DNA from: Globodera rostochiensis
Taxonomy: Eukaryota > Nematoda > Chromadorea > Rhabditida > Heteroderidae
DNA length: 64,000 nt
Direction of reading: 5' to 3'
Assembly (NCBI GenBank): GCA_018350325.1
Contig: JAEVLN010000015.1
Location: 764,008 to 828,007, forward strand
Shown here: positions 23,614 to 36,635 of the stretch, in pieces
How positions within the stretch are numbered: position 1 is the first letter of the stretch
How the letters are laid out: every line of letters begins with the position of its first letter
Notes under the pieces: generated by a model
The model's database searches: none
Told to the model about the DNA's origin: nothing
The model's input: only the letters and a program-made list of their open reading frames with translations
Made by a program: the position numbers and the translations under genes

Positions 23614-23801
23614 AAGAGATTTTACTGTACTATAAAATTGTTATTTTTCTTGGTTAAACGTGGAGTTGGATAAAGAGAATGAAATGAATGAGTTTCTGTT
23701 CATATGGTTTTGGAATTTATTGCCATTTTATGTTTGTGTTGTCTTTACTTATTCCACTCATTTGGCTTTTCTAATGTTCAGCAGCATCTGCAGTAAAGGA
23801 G

Positions 23802-26017
23802 ATGGACCCGCGCGAGGCGTACAAACTGGCGTCATCTCCCAACATTTCCCACATTTATTCGGGCATTGATGAATGCGTGCGGTGTCGACCCGAAGTCCGA
23901 CAAGCGTTTGATGCTTACACGAAGGAGGTCGAGACGTTTGTGAGACGGAACAGACAGGTGGAGCCCAAATGCAAAAGAAATTGACTAGCATTTTGACCGA
24001 ACATACCACGAAAAGACACATACTGGGGAGTCAAAAAGGGTCATTGGATGATTTTAAAGAAAAACATTATTATATAAAATGCAAATTCCGTTCTGTTTAG
24101 CCGCACCACGAGCTGTTGGTGCGTCTACGCATATACAAACTCCTCAAGAAGGCAATTGAACCGGTTTTGTTGGGGGCCTGAGATGGACAGTTCTGTGGAT
24201 TGCCTCCCGGTTTAGCACTTCAACAAGGGCTTTTTGGCACTCGGCGGTTCAACACTCAACAAAATCAGCACTTCAGGCGCAGGTAGAAGCAAAGGCGTAC
24301 ACTTTGAATCATAAAACTGATTTTAATTTTTAGATTTGGATCTTTGTTTTGCGATAAAATGTTCCCGGGGGACCTACAGCGAAGAGTTAGTTTAATGCTG
24401 ATTTTATAATTTTTGATGCTGATTATTTAATCACACCAAAGGCTTGCCCCGTACGTGCTCGCCAAGATCAAATACATTCTGGAGGAGAAGCAGTTCATCT
24501 TGGCCATTCGATATGTCTCCGCGCGGGTGAATTTTAAATATGCCACATTGGCCCAGTATTTTAATTGCTTCAACGTCTCGCGCGTTCTTTAGGTGCCAAT
24601 TCTGAAAATCGATCTCTCATTCCCATACCAGGACGTTAATGTGGACATCAACTGCAATTGTGTGGCCGGCATATTCAATTCGCATTTGATCTACCATTAT
24701 GCCAGGTGTTGTGGTTGGTGCATTCCCTTCCCATTTAGGGGCATAGCCAGAGGCGCCTTCATTCTCCGAAATCCAAGATACAAAAAAAAAAAATTTTTTT
24801 TTGTCCGTAGAAAGATAGCATTAAGGTTTGACAATTTTCCGGATCGCTTTCCTCCATCCGAAACCAAAAGCCCTGGAGGGGGGAGGTGGGACTACGCCCT
24901 TGATCCATACCGGGGACACGCCTCCCGCTGGTGGGGCAGTTATCCATGCACATTAATCATTTGGAGAATGTTTGGGCCCAGAATAAAGCTTTTATTACAC
25001 GTAAATGATAAACATTCTTATCCCGAAACAAAGGCTTGATGAACGCTTTATCCAAATGAACATAATACTGAAGGAATGGGGAAAGGTCAGACAAGTGGTC
25101 GAGCCAAGGCAAGCAAAATTCGTTTTGAAGAGCGTTTTTCCGTCAATGTTCACTCTGCCCAATTCAGAAATGGGAAGTTCAACAGTTACACGGTGACGCT
25201 GATGATAATGCACTTTCTCCAATGTGGTGTTGATCCACCGATTCTGCCCAACCTGTACGGCTTGTTCCCCGAGTATTTTGACGGCACAGGGAACGTGGAG
25301 GACTTGCGCTACAACATATCGGTCAAGCCGTTACTGCCCGGTATCTACTTTATAAACTTTTTTGGTTTTTGACACACCTCGGGTTGTCGCAAAAAAAATT
25401 AATACATTTTTTGGTTGGACATTAGCGATTTTATTTTTAAAAATTGATAAACCTCTATTGCTTTATGTTCTCTTTGAAAATTTGAATGTTCTCTTCAGTT
25501 GACACTTTGTTTCAGATATTCCCAAAAACAATCGAACAATTGGTGAGCTGGTTTACGGATTTTTGGACTATTTCTCGCGGTTCGATTACGACAATTGGAT
25601 GATTTCTGTGAAGGAAGGCCGACTGTTCAGCAGGTAAAAATGAAAACAAATTACGTTACTTTTATGAGGGGGGGGGGGGGGGGGGGGGTTCTTTCTCACA
25701 TGGGAATTTTGTAAAAATATATTTATTTCATCTGCCCCTCTTGAAAGGTTTGGACAGTCTGAACATGACAAACAATTTCTGTTCTACCTTGAGGAGGCCT
25801 ACGACGGAATGGTCAGTTTGTCGGAACTTTGTGATGAATCAATCTTGACGGCAAAAAATTGCAGACTGTGCCAAAGAACTTGACCAAACGTCACAAATTG
25901 GCTGAAATTGTGTGCACATTCCAGGACGAGCGTCGTCTGCTGCTCGCGGACCTGTTCGGGAAGTTCAAACATCCGTCAATTGACTGTTCCTTGGATTACA
26001 ATTGGGCTGAGTTCTGA
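23802..26017 (+). CDS. non-canonical poly(A)/poly(U) polymerase (GLD-2/TUT family)
   Basis: Adds adenosines or uridines to RNA 3' ends. The nucleotidyltransferase core is spread over short exons. Exons 23802-23957, 24101-24163 and 24216-24282 lead into GGSTLNKISTSGADLDLC, the GS...DxD catalytic motif, completed by the exon at 24334. LRKID-type third Asp context follows (PILKIDLSFPYQDVNVDINC). Then come ILKEWGK, NSYTVTLMIMHFLQ and the PAP-associated region RTIGELVYGFLDYFSRFDYD. The last exon (25865-26017) ends at TGA. One junction near 25085-25168 does not close in phase as I read it, so a base error or unusual intron is possible there. Whether it adds A or U cannot be told from sequence alone. 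It is same-strand and 188 bp behind NSA2. Confidence 0.88.
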
Positions 26018-26019
26018 CA

Positions 26020-26610
26020 AATGAGTGTGATCATCGCCTGCCTGCCTGTACATATAATTTTTGATGCTTTGTGTGTTGAGCACTCGTGGCTTATACTCCC
26101 CCGCCCCCGCCCCTCATGTTGTCCCACGCCTTCCCCTGCTCATCTACCTCTCTAAACATTAATCGGGTTTTTGTTTCCCCCCCCCCCCATTTTATTCCGA
26201 TATTGGTTTGGCCTCACTCACGTGTTCTTATCGCCAAGGATTGCTCATGGCTGGCCGGCTGGCTGGCGGGGATCGCCGTCGGCGGCGGTTGGTCCCTCCG
26301 TCCGTTTGTTGTGCTTATCAGTTCAGCCCCCTCCCACCTGCTTGCCCCCCTCCCCCCCCCCCCCCGCCCTCCCGCCCCAAATTCTCATCATCACATTATT
26401 TGTGTGTGTTTTTGCCCGAATTTCGCATTTTCGTTATGTAAAATATTTATTTGTAATGTGAGCGCCTTAAACTGTTTATGCAAAAGCGTTGGGCCTTATC
26501 GAAATGGAGACATTTTAACTGATCAGCTTAACCACCTAACATTTATAATCTCTCCTCTTTTTTTTTTTGTACACAGCATTTAGTTACTTTTTCAGGTGAA
26601 AATTCGAAAA
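26020..26610. other. intergenic with C-runs
   Basis: Between the polymerase and the lipase. CT-rich with C-runs at 26178-26189 and 26350-26364; TTTTTTTTTTGTACACAG precedes the lipase region. No gene was seen. It may hold the lipase promoter or trans-splice acceptor (TTTTTCAG at about 26588). Confidence 0.55.
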
Positions 26611-26611
26611 A

Positions 26612-29600
26612 ATGGACCATCGAAATACGTGCTTTTCAAATGCCAATTTGTCGCTGTGTGGCTGTGGTGAGTCATTTTGGTTTTGTTGAAATGTGCCATG
26701 TCATTTTTTGGGGAATTTTAAGGTTTCCTGTGCATATACCACGCCGGAGTGTGTGCAGCTTTGAGGGTAAGCTTAAACAGTACGGTCAAGGGGGAGGGGT
26801 GTTCTTTTTGCTCTTGTACAAATTGGGGATGGGTTGTGGGTGTGCGCGACCATTTTTGGGCAAGTTCGGACGACACACTTCTCAATTTAGTGCATCCCTG
26901 TGGGGGCTTACAATGTCCATTCTTTTAAACCAAAAATTCTATCATTTTTTGACCACCCGATTCTCTCTGTTTGTTGTTTACCCGTTTTGTGCTGGTGTTC
27001 GGTCAGACGCCTCCCATAAATTTGTACGGAATTGCAGGAATATGCTCCGCAACTCACGCGTAATCGTATTTATGGTGCCAGTGCCGGTTCCATTGCAGCT
27101 GCCGGACTCATTTGCAATGTGTCCGTGGCAGGTAAATGAACGTTTTGGGTTGGTCGGTTGAGCAACAACAACAACAAAAAAAGCAATTGCCCGTTTTTAG
27201 AAGCAACCACAGCAATTCTTCAAGTGGTCGCAGAGGTAAGTAAAATGAATGAGCAATGCCGTTTAATATTTTTAACAATTTTTTCGATTAGGCGTTTAAA
27301 TTTTGACAGATTTTCATTGAATTTTATTTCTTTTAAAGGCTCGTTCCGGCGTGTTGCAGGCCTTCAGTCCAACGTTTGTTTCTTTTCTATTCAAAATTCT
27401 TTTTATGTTTCGGAATTTGTCTTATAAATAATAATCCATCCCGGTTTGTTTGCATTGTGTTGGAATTTTTGTCCTCTTCAGATTTGATCTGATGGCCATC
27501 GTTCGGGATGAACTTGACCGGATACTGCCCGACAATGCGCACCAACTCTGCACGGGTCGTCTCTTCATTTGTAAGAAACTGTCACCGTTTGTCCGTTACC
27601 TGCTAAAATTTAGCACTCACCATCTACGAAACGGGAAAAAATGCCTTGGTTTCCGAATTCTTGAGCAAAAAGGAGCTCATCCAGGTCGGAATTTTGTAGC
27701 ACTCAAAAAAAAAGAGAGCAATTTGAACCCACCCATCCCCCAAACTCTCTGGGTTTTCAGGCAATTTTGTGCAGTTGTTTCATCCCAATCTTTTGTGGTT
27801 ATGCCGTGCCAGAATTTCGTGGTGTCAAATACATTGACGGAGGCTTCTCGGACAATCAGCCGGTCTACGACCAGAACACGATCACAATTTCTCCGTTTTC
27901 GGGCGGTGAGAATGGGGCATTTATACCCACTCAAATAACCCTTCACCCACTCAATCGGCAGAGTCAGACATTTGCCCGTTGGACCATGCCAGTGCCAGCA
28001 TCATCGGTTTTGTATACTATAACACGTAAGCCGTTCATTATTATTATTATTCATGGCTTAACATGACGAACCATTCGTTTTGAGGTCTATTCGATTCAAC
28101 AACGAAAACTTCTACAGGTAAATGTGTCGATGATGAACGCATTTGTTTTTTAAACTGTTGCTCCACAACCTCTTCCATTGTTACAGATTCTGTTCATGCT
28201 TTGTGCCTCCCTCGCAAGAAATTTGTTCAAAAATTTGTCGTCAAGGCTTCACCGACGCGTTGCGATTTCTCACAAGAAATTGTAGAAAATATTTTGATTG
28301 TTTAATTTGCCGGTTTATTTGTGCTTTTAAGCCATAACGCCTTGTACCAAATGTCTGAGTGCTCAATCGACGGAATTGAACATGTCCGAGGAATTGAAAC
28401 GGAGGTTGTACTATAATTGGTGGATTCACCAGGCAATTTGCGGTCCGGACGATTGATTTTTGTCCCCCATTTTAGCCGGAGCTATTTCAACATTCAGCAG
28501 GCAACCGCAAATGTGACCACTTCGCGGAGGAGGAAGAAATTGGACTCGGAGTGCGGTGTGTGCATGGCGCGGTTGGAACAACGACTGAGCTCGGACATGA
28601 CGACTGCGCTCTTCCCGGAAATACTACACAAAAGTAAGTAAAACACTAACAAACCATCGAAATGTTTTATTTAAATTGTTTAATTCCGTAATGTTTAAGC
28701 ACTCCAAGAGCCGATCACCTGTTCCAGTCTCCCGGTTCAGCTGTTTCGCTATGCCAAAACCTTTCGTGCAGTCAATTTTGGTCTTCGGTGTTTTGCCGAC
28801 CCCTTATTTCGTACATTTGAATATGCCCTTTGTGTACTGCGAATGTATGTGCTTTTTGAGATGGGAATGAATTGGGCAATGTTGGGGGGGGGGTTGAGGG
28901 TGGTTGGCCTTAAACTGGTCAGAATTCCGAAATTTTGACGATTTTGTTAAGCAAAATTTCGAGGCGATTTAGGGGGGGGGGTCAAACTCCTCTTCCATGT
29001 AAACATAAAACGTGACAAATTGACGACACCTCTCTCTTTCATTTTCAGGCTGAACGAATGGCTTTTGAGGGCCAAAAAGACGGACCTCATTCTCAATCGG
29101 CTGCAAAAATTTATCGACTTTTTGCTTCGTCAAGCCGACGAGAAGAATTTGTGGTCCAATCCGAACATTTCATGCCAATATCAGTTCACGGCAAGTCGTG
29201 CAAGTGCAAAAGACGCATACAATGAAGTAATTATTTTAAATTTTTGCTCTATTCATTTATTTATTCCACAATTTCAACGCGTTCAGAACTCTTTGTTGGC
29301 CGAATTGTTCGACGATTCCTATGAAAGTCTGACAAATCATTCACGCCGGCATGACTTGTTGCTGGTGAATTATTACTGCAAGCGAAGCGTACGTTTGTGA
29401 AAGCTTATAAATAAATAAATAAATCAATTACGGGGAAATTTGCAGGAAAACAACAACAGCAGCAGCGAAGCTTTTGCCCAATCGATGCGGGAATTGGAAT
29501 TGCAACAGTCCTCCGGTGGACGGAGCGACGGCGTCGGCTTGGCTACGGTGCTGCCTGTTGTGGGAGAAGCCGGTGGGTGATTGATTTGACACAAAAACAA

Positions 29601-29739
29601 TTTGGCAGAAGATTTGTTAATTATACAAAAGTGTACCCGCTCAGAAATTGTAACGCCGCCCGTTCACTTGGTGCCGCAAAACGGCGAGAAAGATTCCGGC
29701 ACCGCGTCAGCAGACGATGGAGGCAACGACTGTAGGTGA
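26612..29739 (+). CDS. atgl-1: patatin-like triacylglycerol lipase (ATGL/PNPLA2 homologue)
   Basis: Hydrolyses stored triacylglycerol at lipid droplets. ATG 26612 opens a short exon that joins to [17 protein letters not shown], the glycine-rich oxyanion loop, and then to [12 protein letters not shown], the GxSxG nucleophile elbow. Later exons give [26 protein letters not shown] and [19 protein letters not shown] with the catalytic Asp in DGG. They continue with TITISPFSG and a C-terminal half with [20 protein letters not shown]. The last exon is low-complexity, ends near TGA 29737 and is the least certain part. At least ten introns are present; one donor (AC|GTTTGTT near 27370) was chosen to keep phase. 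Both catalytic dyad residues are present. Family assignment is strong; the gene symbol is by homology with the single worm ATGL. Confidence 0.9.
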
Positions 29740-29990
29740 AGAAGCCATTCCGGCGTTCTGTTGCGTTCTTCCCATTTCGCCTAGCCCCCCCCCCCCCCAC
29801 CCCACCCTTCTGCCATGCTTTCAAAATTTAAATTGTTTCATTTCGTATAGCTTCTCACCAATTACACCATTTGCACATTTTGTATATTAAAAACTGCCGT
29901 GAGATCATTACAATATACGGTAATACGGAGAATAATTGCACATACACAGCATTCATTATATAATACATCATTTTGCTTTCTGGCCGTTTC

Positions 29991-32007
29991 TCACAGATCC
30001 TTTGAAGTGCTTAGGAAAATATTTCTGGCCACTTTCTCGTTCATTTGATTGGGAAGCCAAAACTGGGGGAAAAAGAAGTTGAGCCACCACCGTCGGCCAA
30101 ACACCAGGGCCAGACGCTCACGATAATTATCACCTTAATGAAAAAGAAAAAAATTGAACGTACCAGAAATCTAGGGGACAAGGCGCCAAGGTTTTACTCT
30201 CGACTGTTCTTTGAAAAGGCAGTGCTTGGGGCCCGGTGAACACCAATCCTCCCCGGGGGGGGGGAGGGTACAGTCTGATCCAGTTGCCTAATTAAACAAA
30301 CCCACCCACCATCACTTTCAACTCGTCGCACACCCGAACGATGAAAATCGTACATTGTGTAGCCGCTCAATGTATAAATCATCTGAAAGAATTAAAATGA
30401 CTGACTTTGCTGAAAAGTGCGGAGAGATTTAACCGTTTTGATTAACCTGAAAAATGAAAAGTCCGATGGACGCAAAGGCGGAGGCAACAGACATGGAGAA
30501 CATCACAGCGAGAAAGGCATTGAACAACGAATCGTAGCCGATAAGCCAACGCGCCATAGCGACCTGAGCAAGAGAATAATTAGCAACCCATCAAAAAAAG
30601 GCTACCGGTCCCAAATAGAAGAACCATCCGAAAGGAAACCATGGCGAGACGTGCTTATCCAACTGAAGTTGAACGAAGTCTTTACAAATCAAATTTAAAA
30701 AGTGAATCCTTCAGTTTTTCACCTTCAATTTTTCGACCATTCTTAATTTTATAAATTCTTTCCTCCAAAATTAAATAAATTTTTAGTAGCATTTTAAAGC
30801 GGCTATATGCTATTATTAGGGAAGCCGGCCGGTACCGATAGACTCCGCTTTTTAAAAAAATCCCGAAAATTCTTTGCGTAATTCACTCCAAAATCAAATT
30901 ATATACAAATAAATTCATTAAACACTTACATATGCAAAATTAAAAGTCGTCCCGTAAAGGGCACCAACAAAGGCCCAAAAGAGGAAAACGATGAAATAAC
31001 GCTGCAACAAATGGGGGAATTGCGAGTTGAGTTAGTGCAAAAACAACCGACCGACCGACCGACCTGATTGGCCAAGCCAGCGCAACCACCAAGCAAAAAG
31101 CAGTGGTGGTCTTTTCGAAGCACGCAAATGTTGCACAACGGACAATGCTGACAACGCCAAGGAGTTACCAAAAAAACGGAAACAGAAAACATATAATTTT
31201 GTACAAAAAAAACCACAAAATGTTACAATTTTGCATTTGTTACAGTATTTGGTTTGCTGTACTGCTCCATCGACATCGTTTTCGGCAGCCCAAGTTGCAT
31301 GCAACTCACTCCTCAAGTCAACATATGTCCCATCCTCACAAATCTAAAAAAAACATAATATAATTTCCTCATTAAACGGCTAAAGACTCTCGCGGACCGA
31401 ATAATCTGCAAAGTTTCCAATCGAATGAGTGGGGTGATTCGACGGCTTCTTAGTCCGCTTTTGGTCTGTCCTTGTGCTAAAAGCATTGTCAACAACGGCT
31501 CCATTCAGCGCAATGTCTGCCTTCTTCTCCAAACTTTGCCGATCAAAAAACCAACTGCTTTTGGCAGTCCAAAATTGGACCTAAATTGGGAATTAATGAC
31601 TTGCCGATTAGTGGAAATAAAATTGATAGAACCAACACCGGGGGGGGGGGGTTCAGTAAAACGAAATTTATTTTGACTTTTCGGCTATTTTCGGTCTGAA
31701 ACCGACGACGACCGGTGGCGGGTGCATGAACGAACTGCCCCCACCTGATTCCTTTTGTTGTAATAATGGAACAACAACAAATTGACTCCAATCTGAGACA
31801 AAATGAAGAGGGCGTACATGGCAGGCCAATAACAATCATCACAGAGGTCAGGACATGTGAAATAGAGGTTGAGAATCGCTATCCCGCTGATTGTCTAAAG
31901 TGTTCGTTGGAAAACAAAGGTTGGAGAAGGAAACAAAACCCTACCAGAATCGTGTAAAGAGCTCCGGAAATATTCAGCAGAATTGTTTGTATCCTTGACA
32001 GTTTCAT
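29991..32007 (-). CDS. DHHC-type palmitoyltransferase
   Basis: S-acylates cysteines of membrane proteins through an acyl-enzyme on the DHHC cysteine. The start, MKLSRIQTILLNISG, is at 32007. The next exon (about 31890-31740) carries two-Cys DLCDDCYWP and a membrane helix. The cysteine-rich domain is read over two exons: KYCNKCKI (about 31230), then PWRCQHCPLCNICVLRKDHHCF (about 31160-31070). Further helices lie at about 30990-30925 and 30560-30440, separated by SPWFPFGWFFYLGP. The last exon ends FLSTSKDL with TGA at 29991-29993 and contains NYRERLALVFGRRW. The arrangement resembles ZDHHC24-type enzymes, but the member was not fixed. The exon around 31600-31380 was not fully resolved. Confidence 0.87.
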
Positions 32008-32498
32008 TCTAAAAATTATGGGTTTAATTGGACCCGGTCCGCCAGGGCTGGACGCAATTTCCGTATTGCTGATATTGCAGGTTTTTTTGATTTTTTCCGC
32101 AATTCGGATGAAATTTTTTTGAATTTCCGCAATTCGGATGAAAGAATTTTGTAACGAATACTTCTAGTAAAAATTTCAAATACTGAAAAAAATTTTTTTT
32201 CTTTTTTTTCTTTCTTTTTTAATTAAAACTTGGCCCGTCCCGGATCCTGGCACTAAAACGAAATCCAAGCCTAGATTTTATCAATTCTTATTCGGTTTGC
32301 CGTTGGCAATAACCCAACCTTTTAGTGATAAATAATATAAAATGCATTAAAATCTAAAAATCTGATGCAACTTCTACCAAATGTAAATTATCCGCTACTT
32401 TTCCACATAATGCTCCGATTTACGATTTCCAATTCACTGACCAAAGTTCGTTATTTATCTCAGATTGCGTTGCTTACAATTGTTATAGCAATAATAAG

Positions 32499-33876
32499 AT
32501 GCCCTATTCTCGTTCACCAACTCCTCCCAACCGTGGACGTTCCCATCGCTCGACACGAAAACGCTCGCATGAACGAAGCAGTGAAAGGCGACACAAATCG
32601 TCGCGATCATCGCACAAAGAAAAGCGAAGAGACCGGTTGGTCTTAACAAATATAATGGCCGTAACGAACGGATGGGCTCGATAAAATTCGGCCATTTTGA
32701 AGCTCATCCCCCCACCCCCGGGGGGGGGGGGGGTGGCTAATTGCGCCTCTGAACGGTTTGTGAAAATAATTCCTGTAATTGCGAAGGTCGCGCTCCGCTT
32801 CACGACCTCGAAATTCGGCGGCGGCGGCCGATTCTGCAAGGATTTATGCGCCATCGGACGTGGCGCTGGAACTCGGTGGTGGCAATGTGAACATGGCACG
32901 TCTTGACAAGAAAACGGTGGACTGGTTGCAGTCGAAGATAAACGAACAGGTGGGTGCGCTTTTTGGGATACGCTGTTGTGTGTGTTCAATGCTAATTTTG
33001 AATAATTGATTTGTTGAGAGTTTAAACCCATAGCGGGCGGGCACCGTCTGGAGAACAGAAAATGGCCATAAACGCTAATTGATGGTAATGGCTTCTTGGC
33101 GATTAATCGTTGAAGGATTAAAAGGAATGCAAATAATTTATATATTTTTGAAATATGTTTAGCCATTCTCTGAGTTTAGGTATCATCCAAAATCAGCGAC
33201 ATTGAGGAAATTGTTCTTGAACGCGTCAAGGCCGCGAAGGTGTTTCGGGGTTGTTTTGGACTATCACTTATTTTGGCACAAAATAATTCAGGTCGAAATG
33301 GAGAAGCGGATGAGACAACAAATCGAAGCCGAGCTGGCGGAGGAGATGGAAGCCATCCACCGGAGAGAGGCAAGTGAAAATGACACAAAATCAAAACTTA
33401 CAACAAATTCTACAAAACTTGATGGTTCTGTTAAATGTAACCCGGGCGTTTTTAGCTCTTTAAAGAAACAAAAAATTGCCAATGTGCAGTTTTTCGCAAA
33501 TTTACCAGAAAATGACGTATTGTCAAAAAAAGAAAGTGGTGGTCACAGCTCCAATTCAATTTGTAAAATAAATAAATTCAGAGGGAGTCCCAAGAACGTT
33601 GCAATGCAATGGAAAGAGCATTGGAAGCGAAGATCCGCGCGTTGGAAGAGTCCGAAAAGAAATTGGTTTGTTTTTGCTGCTAATTTTTACACCGGGTAAT
33701 GTGTCATTTTTTAGAGTGATGAACGCTTGGAAATGTTGGAGTCCAAACGGAGGTACGAGGAGGAACGAATTGAGCTGGAGAAGCAAAGGGAAAGCGTGAA
33801 GAAGACGGAGCAGCAGTCCATCCTGAACAAGGGCGGATTGATGCGGGACAAAATCAGACTATCGTTTGGCAAATGA
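32499..33876 (+). CDS. ARGLU1: ARGLU1 homologue (arginine- and glutamate-rich protein)
   Basis: Nuclear RNA-binding splicing modulator and coactivator. The N-terminus, starting MPYSRSPTPPNRGRSHRST, is an Arg/Ser region. It is interrupted by an intron with a G-run (about 32635-32795) and continues RSRSASRPRNSAAAADS. The C-terminal half is a long charged helix assembled from exons with VDWLQSKINEQ, ISDIEEIVLERVKAAK, VEMEKRMRQQIEAELAEEME, ERCNAMERALEAKIRALEE and RRYEEERIELEKQRESVKK. It ends ILNKGGLMRDKIRLSFGK, then TGA at 33874. This two-part architecture and the closing motif are those of ARGLU1. Some introns retain open frames; they are not counted as coding. Confidence 0.93.
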
Positions 33877-34238
33877 TCACCTAACAACAATTGAAATGCT
33901 TTCTGATTACGGGAACGAAAATTGATCATTTGGTGTAACAGTAAAAGGCCCCCCATAAATGCATTTTAATATACATACACAATTACCTAACTGTTGTTTG
34001 AAAGTTTATTAATTTTTTTGACAAAAAAAAAATCGCTACGATGCATATTGGCGCAGCCACATCCCATCCCTAAATGACCGACATTTTCGTGGACTGTTTG
34101 AAGAAACGTTTTTTAAATTTAAAACACATTTATGCCACTTCCATGATCTACTCGTATGTATAATCAATTGGAAATTGAGCAATTTGTCTCTAAGCAATAA
34201 AGGCAATTGTATTATGCGGCGGTCAAAGAATGTCACAG

Positions 34239-36242
34239 TTACACTAGCTGATGACGCTGGATGAGCTCGTTGTCAATCTCCGACATCGGTCCATCATACT
34301 TGACGACAGTGTTGATCACTTCCTAAAGCAACAACGGCATGGGTAATCAGTCCATCGATCCGGCGGCCTGGACCGCCCGCTCTCACCTGCTTGTACAACC
34401 TCATGATCATTCCTGAAATATGGAGATGGCAAAAATTTGCAACAAAACAGCAAATAAACACATACGGTCATATGCCTCCAGCTGATTCAGTTTGAACAAA
34501 TTGAACTTAAAGGAAATAGAACATTTATTGTACATGCAACCACACACTTTATGCTTACATTGAGCAAATGGTCCGAGTTGAAGGGGGCCTGCGAGTAGAG
34601 CTTGAGCCATTCAGGCACATCTGTACTTAATTTGGATTCAAAACGAGGTCCGCGAGATGTGAACGTGCCTTCGTTGTTGATGAGGTTGAGGTCCTCCTCC
34701 TCTTCTAGAGCATCCGATTCGTCGCCTTCCTCCTCGTTGTTGTTGTTGTTATTGGGCTCCTGCTCAACTTCCAACAACGATTGGAAGGAGGTTGAACCGT
34801 GAATCGTTGGTAAACATGCGCCGTTGATGAACCCGGGATGGTCAAATTGTGATCGTTGCTCAACATGGCTTTAATAAATTGAGCAGAACAAAATTAAACT
34901 CGACAAAAACAAAACAAAACAAAAAAGATACTTGTAATAAACGACGCCATGCACTGTATCAAAAATTTTTGTCCAGTTTGGCTTCAAAATTTCGGGCGCA
35001 AATGGATGAATCCAATGGGTCCGTCCAGTATTATCTGCAAGAAACAAATTGATGAGCATTAATTGCATTTAAAAGAACGTGGCCCAGGGCCTGTTGTCTT
35101 TTTTTTTTTCTCGTTCTATCATTTTGGATAAATTTTAATGTTTGTGGACGGTGAAATATTTTTGAAAATATAGATTTGTAGAGAATTAGCTCTGGCTACG
35201 CCTAAAATGTGTGTAAAGACGTACGGTCAACGTAATATCGGTAGGAGCCGTCTTCGGTGAGACGGACTTCCCAGCCGGGAGGCAGACGGTCCAGATCCAA
35301 TTTTCCGGCTAAAATACAATTTATGAAAATTTGGCAAACGGACAATTTCAGAAGCAAATAAACGCCAACTTTGCTCGGAGTTGGGTTGAACCATCGCATT
35401 ATTGGCGGCATAAACATGTTGCAAAGCGATCGGCGGCATAACCAATTGGTCAGTAAAACTATAAACAAAAAGAAATGCGAATGAGAAGTCCCTCATTCAC
35501 GTACAAAATGAGCAATTTTTAAATTTACAAACTTTCCAAAACTGGCGGACGGACACAGCCGACCCTGTCGAGGCTGTTGTCCATCGGATTCGTGACTGTT
35601 TTGTGCATTTTCCATTGACGACGGCTTCCCGAAACGGCGTTGGCCATTTTTCGTTTGATGTTGCGCGGCCGAGTGAGGGACGTTGAAGCTGTGCGATGAC
35701 AGTTCATGCCGAGGGGCGGCCTTGCGCGTGCTTCGCTGCGGCGTGTGGCTTTGGCGACGGAGAGAGTGGTGGAACGCGTTGGACTGGACCCTCTGAACGT
35801 CGCGAATTTGTCCACGTTAAATATGCAATTTGCATATTTTGGGGGAGGTTGAAAGTGCCATTTGTTGAATGATTTGGAAACCCGTGCCATGCCAATGCCT
35901 GGTCTGTTTACCTTATTTTCAAAATTGATTAAACCAATTCTCGGGGAGAATTGAACAGATTGGACAGCTGTTGGCGTGACATGGCTAAGCGTTGTAATAT
36001 TTCCTGACAGGGCTAAATCTTTATCTAAAGTTGTACACCTTAATTTCAACAATTATTGGACACTTCACCTGTAAAATTTGTTGACGGAATCTTCGGAGGA
36101 CTTTCACGTTTTGTATAAATTCCACTGAACAATTAAATGAAATTAATTTTTTGTTTTTTTTTGATGAAAATAGTCAAACTTACGGCGTTCCCTCAAATTG
36201 CAATGGAAGCGCTGAGGAACCGGAAATTTTTTTAGCGAACAT
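34239..36242 (-). CDS. sav-1: salvador homologue (WW-WW-SARAH, Hippo pathway scaffold)
   Basis: Scaffold that joins the Hippo/MST kinase to its substrates through SARAH-SARAH pairing. The start, MFAKKISGSSALPLQFEG, is at 36242. The second exon, KRESPPKIPSTNF, echoes the N-terminal TSPL-type motif of SAV1. A long basic disordered exon follows (about 36030-35530). WW1 spans a splice junction: LPPGWEVRLTEDGSYRYYVD joins HNTGRTHWIHPFAPE (35280 and 35030 areas). WW2 follows, with KPNWTKIF, VVYYNH and a final FDHP. Then come an Asn/Glu tract and the SARAH domain DVPEWLKLYSQAPF, LNQLEAYDR, MIMRLYKQEV. The gene ends HQLV with TAA at 34239-34241. All three domains appear intact. Confidence 0.92.
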
Positions 36243-36635
36243 TTCAGGCTCTAAAATTGAATTTTATACGAATTATGATGAACACATTAAACAACCAATA
36301 ATTATGTTTTTTTGATGTTTTTAGAGAAAACCACAAAAAAATCATAAATTTACCTTTAATTATTTAAATTTTTTGCAAAAACATTATGCCATTTTTTTGA
36401 TCCAAATTTTCTTAAGAAAAAGCGTCATTTTCCTAAATGTGTACGTAAATTCCATTCACCCCGGGGGCGCTATCTTTTTAAAGATTTGTCGTCATTTTTG
36501 GGTGGTACGCGTCCTTTTCCGTCCCTTTATTTGTGATTTCTGGAATTTTTTGAAGACTTTAAACAGATAAATAGCCACCAAATTAGTTAAATGATACGAT
36601 TTTTAAATGCCCTTTTCCCTTTATTAGCAAGTGCA

